A stretch of 52,802 nucleotides of DNA from Paraburkholderia solitsugae (GTDB lineage: Bacteria > Pseudomonadota > Gammaproteobacteria > Burkholderiales > Burkholderiaceae). Positions within the stretch are counted from its first letter, which is position 1. Each line of letters starts with the position of its first letter. Position numbers and translations under genes: made by a program. The stretch is from contig NZ_WOEY01000109.1 in NCBI RefSeq assembly GCF_013177695.1, positions 1 through 52,802 on the forward strand. The letters run 5' to 3'. Shown here piece by piece: positions 51,148 through 52,802 of this stretch. Under the pieces are notes generated by a model, which saw nothing but the letters and a program-made list of their open reading frames with translations, searched no databases and was not told where the DNA came from.

Positions 51148-51909
51148 ATGCCCAATACGTTCCATCGGGTGGGGAATGGCCCTCACCCCGTCCTTGTGCT
51201 GCATGGCTGGTTCGGTGACGCGCGATCGTTCGAGCCAATCGAAGCATGGCTATCGCAAGACAAGTTCAGCTACGTCTTCATGGACTACCGCGGGTACGGT
51301 GGGATGAAGGACGCCGACGGCAAATTCACGATCGACGAGATCGCCGCCGATACGCTTGCACTGGCTGACGCACTCGGATTTCCCAGGTTCAGCCTGATCG
51401 GTCATTCAATGGGAGGAATGGCGATCGAAAAGATCGCGGCATGTGCGCCTGAGCGCGTGCGCGCACTGATCCCGGTAGCGCCCGTACCCTGCGGCGGCAT
51501 CCTGTTCGATGCGGAAAAGCGCGCACTGTTTAAAGGCGCTGCCGATCAACGGGACCATCGCGAGACAATCATTGATCGCAGCACGGGCAGTCGTCTGCCC
51601 TCGTCGTGGGTCCAATGGAAAGCGGCCTATTCGGCTGCGCATTCGTCAAAGAAGGCGTTCGCGGCGTACTTGCGCGCGTGGGCCGATACAGACTTTAGCG
51701 ATGAGATTGTGGGACACCACCCGGTGAAGGTCCTTGTTGGAGAGCATGATCCGACATTCAACATGAAACTGATGAGCGAGACGTACCTTCGACGATATCC
51801 GCTCGCCACCGTCGAGGTGCTGGAGAATGCAGGGCACTATCCGATGAACGAAACGCCTCTCGCACTCGTGACAGCCCTCGAACGATTTCTCCTCGACGGA
51901 ATACACTAA
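51148..51909 (+). CDS. alpha/beta hydrolase
   Basis: 253 residues with the complete fold: oxyanion-side HGWFGDARSFE, nucleophile elbow LIGHSMGGMA (Ser87), an Asp in LVGEHDPTF and the catalytic His in NAGHYPMNETP near the end. It lacks a signal peptide and is cytoplasmic. Esterase or C-C hydrolase activity is likely; the substrate is unknown. It diverges from the AraC-type regulator, with 147 bases between the starts. Confidence 0.9.
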   Translation: MPNTFHRVGNGPHPVLVLHGWFGDARSFEPIEAWLSQDKFSYVFMDYRGYGGMKDADGKFTIDEIAADTLALADALGFPRFSLIGHSMGGMAIEKIAACAPERVRALIPVAPVPCGGILFDAEKRALFKGAADQRDHRETIIDRSTGSRLPSSWVQWKAAYSAAHSSKKAFAAYLRAWADTDFSDEIVGHHPVKVLVGEHDPTFNMKLMSETYLRRYPLATVEVLENAGHYPMNETPLALVTALERFLLDGIH

Positions 51910-51980
51910 CCGGATCGTCATACGTCAGCGTTCCACGGCACTCGCTCTCACTGGCCAGGATTGCCAACAATCCGGCGCGG

Positions 51981-52427
51981 TCATTTAGACGAATTAAGGA
52001 TGGCCGCGAGAAAGAGCAACGATGCAATAAGGCTCAACACGCTGCGAACTGCGTGGAGCCGGCCCCACTTGTCAAGTAACGACCGCGTTTCAGCCGACGT
52101 GAGATCGCGCTCTTGCATCAATAGCTGCGCATTGGTGGGCCGGATGACGATCAATGTGAACGGTACGACACTGCCTATTAGCAGAGCGCCGATCAGCCAG
52201 ATTACGCCTGCGCCTAGCGACCACGCCACAATGCCAGCACCGCAGCTTAGAACGGCCAGTGGCGCCTGCATCATCGTCGCGCGGGCGTAGCTTGGCGCCC
52301 AAACCGTCGCAGCCGTTCTGGTGTCGCATTGCATCCGGGCTGGATGCTCGACAAAACTGATGTAGATTGCGGCGCCAGCAAAAACCGCACAAGTCAGCAT
52401 AGCGACGAATTCCGCAATCACTAGCAT
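51981..52427 (-). CDS. DUF1772 (anthrone oxygenase-like) membrane protein
   Basis: 148 residues with four membrane helices (about 5-25, 53-73, 77-97, 128-146). Family features include FAGAAIYISFVEHPARM near the first helix, WAPSYARATMMQAPLAV, and PFTLIVIRPTNAQLL. GGAGG four bases ahead of ATG 52427 fixes the start, although the frame is open to 52595. Some DUF1772 proteins act with anthrone or polyketide oxygenation, but most are uncharacterised. Confidence 0.85.
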   Translation of the reverse strand: MLVIAEFVAMLTCAVFAGAAIYISFVEHPARMQCDTRTAATVWAPSYARATMMQAPLAVLSCGAGIVAWSLGAGVIWLIGALLIGSVVPFTLIVIRPTNAQLLMQERDLTSAETRSLLDKWGRLHAVRSVLSLIASLLFLAAILNSSK

Positions 52428-52535
52428 ACGCACCTCCAGGCAGGACACGCCCAAGCGAGATCGCGATTGTGCGTGCCCCGGCATTATGCCGTTTCCAAAA
52501 CTGGCCACGTCTGGCGGCATGCGCCGGATTGCAAA

Positions 52536-52667
52536 GGTCGCGTGCCGTTTAGGTTTGTTCGACGCCTGCCCTTGTCTGCTGCCGCGTGAGCGCACGACGA
52601 CACGTGCGGGCAGGCGTTGGACAAGCCTAAACGGTCACTGCCTGACGGCGATCGGCGGCACGCGACC
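52536..52667. repeat. large nested inverted repeat in the right intergenic region
   Basis: The 27-base arm 52545-52571 pairs with 52608-52634 at 24 of 27 positions; all three differences become G-U pairs in a forward-strand RNA. An outer perfect 12-bp pair, GGTCGCGTGCCG (52536-52547) and CGGCACGCGACC (52656-52667), shares three bases with the inner arm, so two alternative folds compete. The loop (52572-52607) has its own small CGTG-AGCG-CACG stem. No gene is seen in 52428-52755. It could be a MITE-like relic or a structured RNA. Confidence 0.7.
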
Positions 52668-52755
52668 CGATCCCGCCCTTCAGTTAGTTTCTTCGGATGT
52701 CCCAACAGCGCTCAAAAGCGGCCAGTCCATCCATACGCCTAAGCAAGTGCGATCC

Positions 52756-52802
52756 GTTTGATGCGATCGCCCGATCGCCTATCGCGCTTCACTCACGTTA
52801 TG
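52756..52802. repeat. right copy of the inverted repeat shared with the left edge
   Basis: Reverse complement of this stretch matches bases 2-48 at 41 of 47, with the same perfect 20-base core (here 52773-52792). It runs to the last base of the window. It contains GCGATCG-CC-CGATCGC (52764-52779), which is itself a perfect 7-bp dyad and could fold. Confidence 0.75.

Noticed and set aside
1..52802. Inverted edge repeats as proof of a complete transposon
   Set aside because: No transposase, integrase or resolvase, no visible target duplication, and the repeat is imperfect; recorded as a repeat only.
1..52802. CRISPR array, tRNA or rRNA genes, phage or toxin-antitoxin modules
   Set aside because: No regularly spaced direct repeats, no cloverleaf-like sequences and no hallmark proteins were seen.

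Overview
The window is high-G+C, densely coding DNA of the kind found in Burkholderiales, most likely a Paraburkholderia or close relative. The evidence is a persulfide dioxygenase-rhodanese fusion like the one characterised from Burkholderia phytofirmans, a Gram-negative porin with a terminal Phe, two tripartite efflux systems, and many divergent regulator/target pairs. No rRNA, tRNA, transposase, integrase, phage gene or CRISPR array was seen, so it reads as accessory-rich chromosome or chromid rather than a phage or a classical island. This placement is inference from gene content.

Layout. 0.1-2 kb: TetR regulator and divergent metallo-beta-lactamase-fold hydrolase. 2-5.6 kb: LysR regulator divergent from a DAO-type FAD oxidoreductase and a PotF-like polyamine-binding protein. 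6.1-7.9 kb: 1-Cys peroxiredoxin and persulfide dioxygenase-rhodanese fusion (peroxide and sulfide defence). 7.9-11.5 kb: TetR regulator divergent from an acyl-CoA ligase and a nitronate monooxygenase. 12.3-18.2 kb: OMF-MFP-RND efflux operon. 18.2-19.8 kb: cytochrome b561 divergent from a putative non-haem iron oxygenase, with a Fur-like box between them. 20-23.2 kb: ppnP, a truncated membrane-protein fragment overlapping a TfoX-domain gene, and a second AMP-dependent ligase. 23.4-28.6 kb: EmrB-MarR-OMF-EmrA efflux locus with several similar operator-like dyads. 28.6-36.7 kb: SDR/LysR pair, DipZ-like thiol-disulfide protein divergent from a two-component system, XRE/SDR pair. 37-45.8 kb: UPF0182 protein, porin, NCS1 permease, MFS/LysR pair, RidA fragment, small conserved-looking gene. 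46.3-52.4 kb: TfoX-like gene, PEP-mutase-family and saccharopine-dehydrogenase-like genes divergent from a TetR regulator, a LysR remnant, GNAT, AraC/hydrolase pair, DUF1772 membrane protein.

Common logic: most target genes face their own one-component regulator across a short intergenic region, and several of these regions hold clear inverted repeats that I list as candidate operators. The main cellular themes are export of toxic compounds, redox and thiol stress, and catabolism of minor substrates (polyamines, acyl acids, nitronates, nucleobases).

The most unusual structures are at the edges. The first and last 47 bases form an imperfect inverted repeat (41/47, with a perfect 20-base core), and a large nested inverted repeat lies at 52536-52667. 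Three gene remnants (a LIC_13387-like membrane protein, RidA, LysR) show past deletion or decay. I did not find a multi-gene system that I could call new with confidence. The best leads are the Fur-box pair, the EmrAB operator set, and the orphan HutC-like operators before the NCS1 permease.
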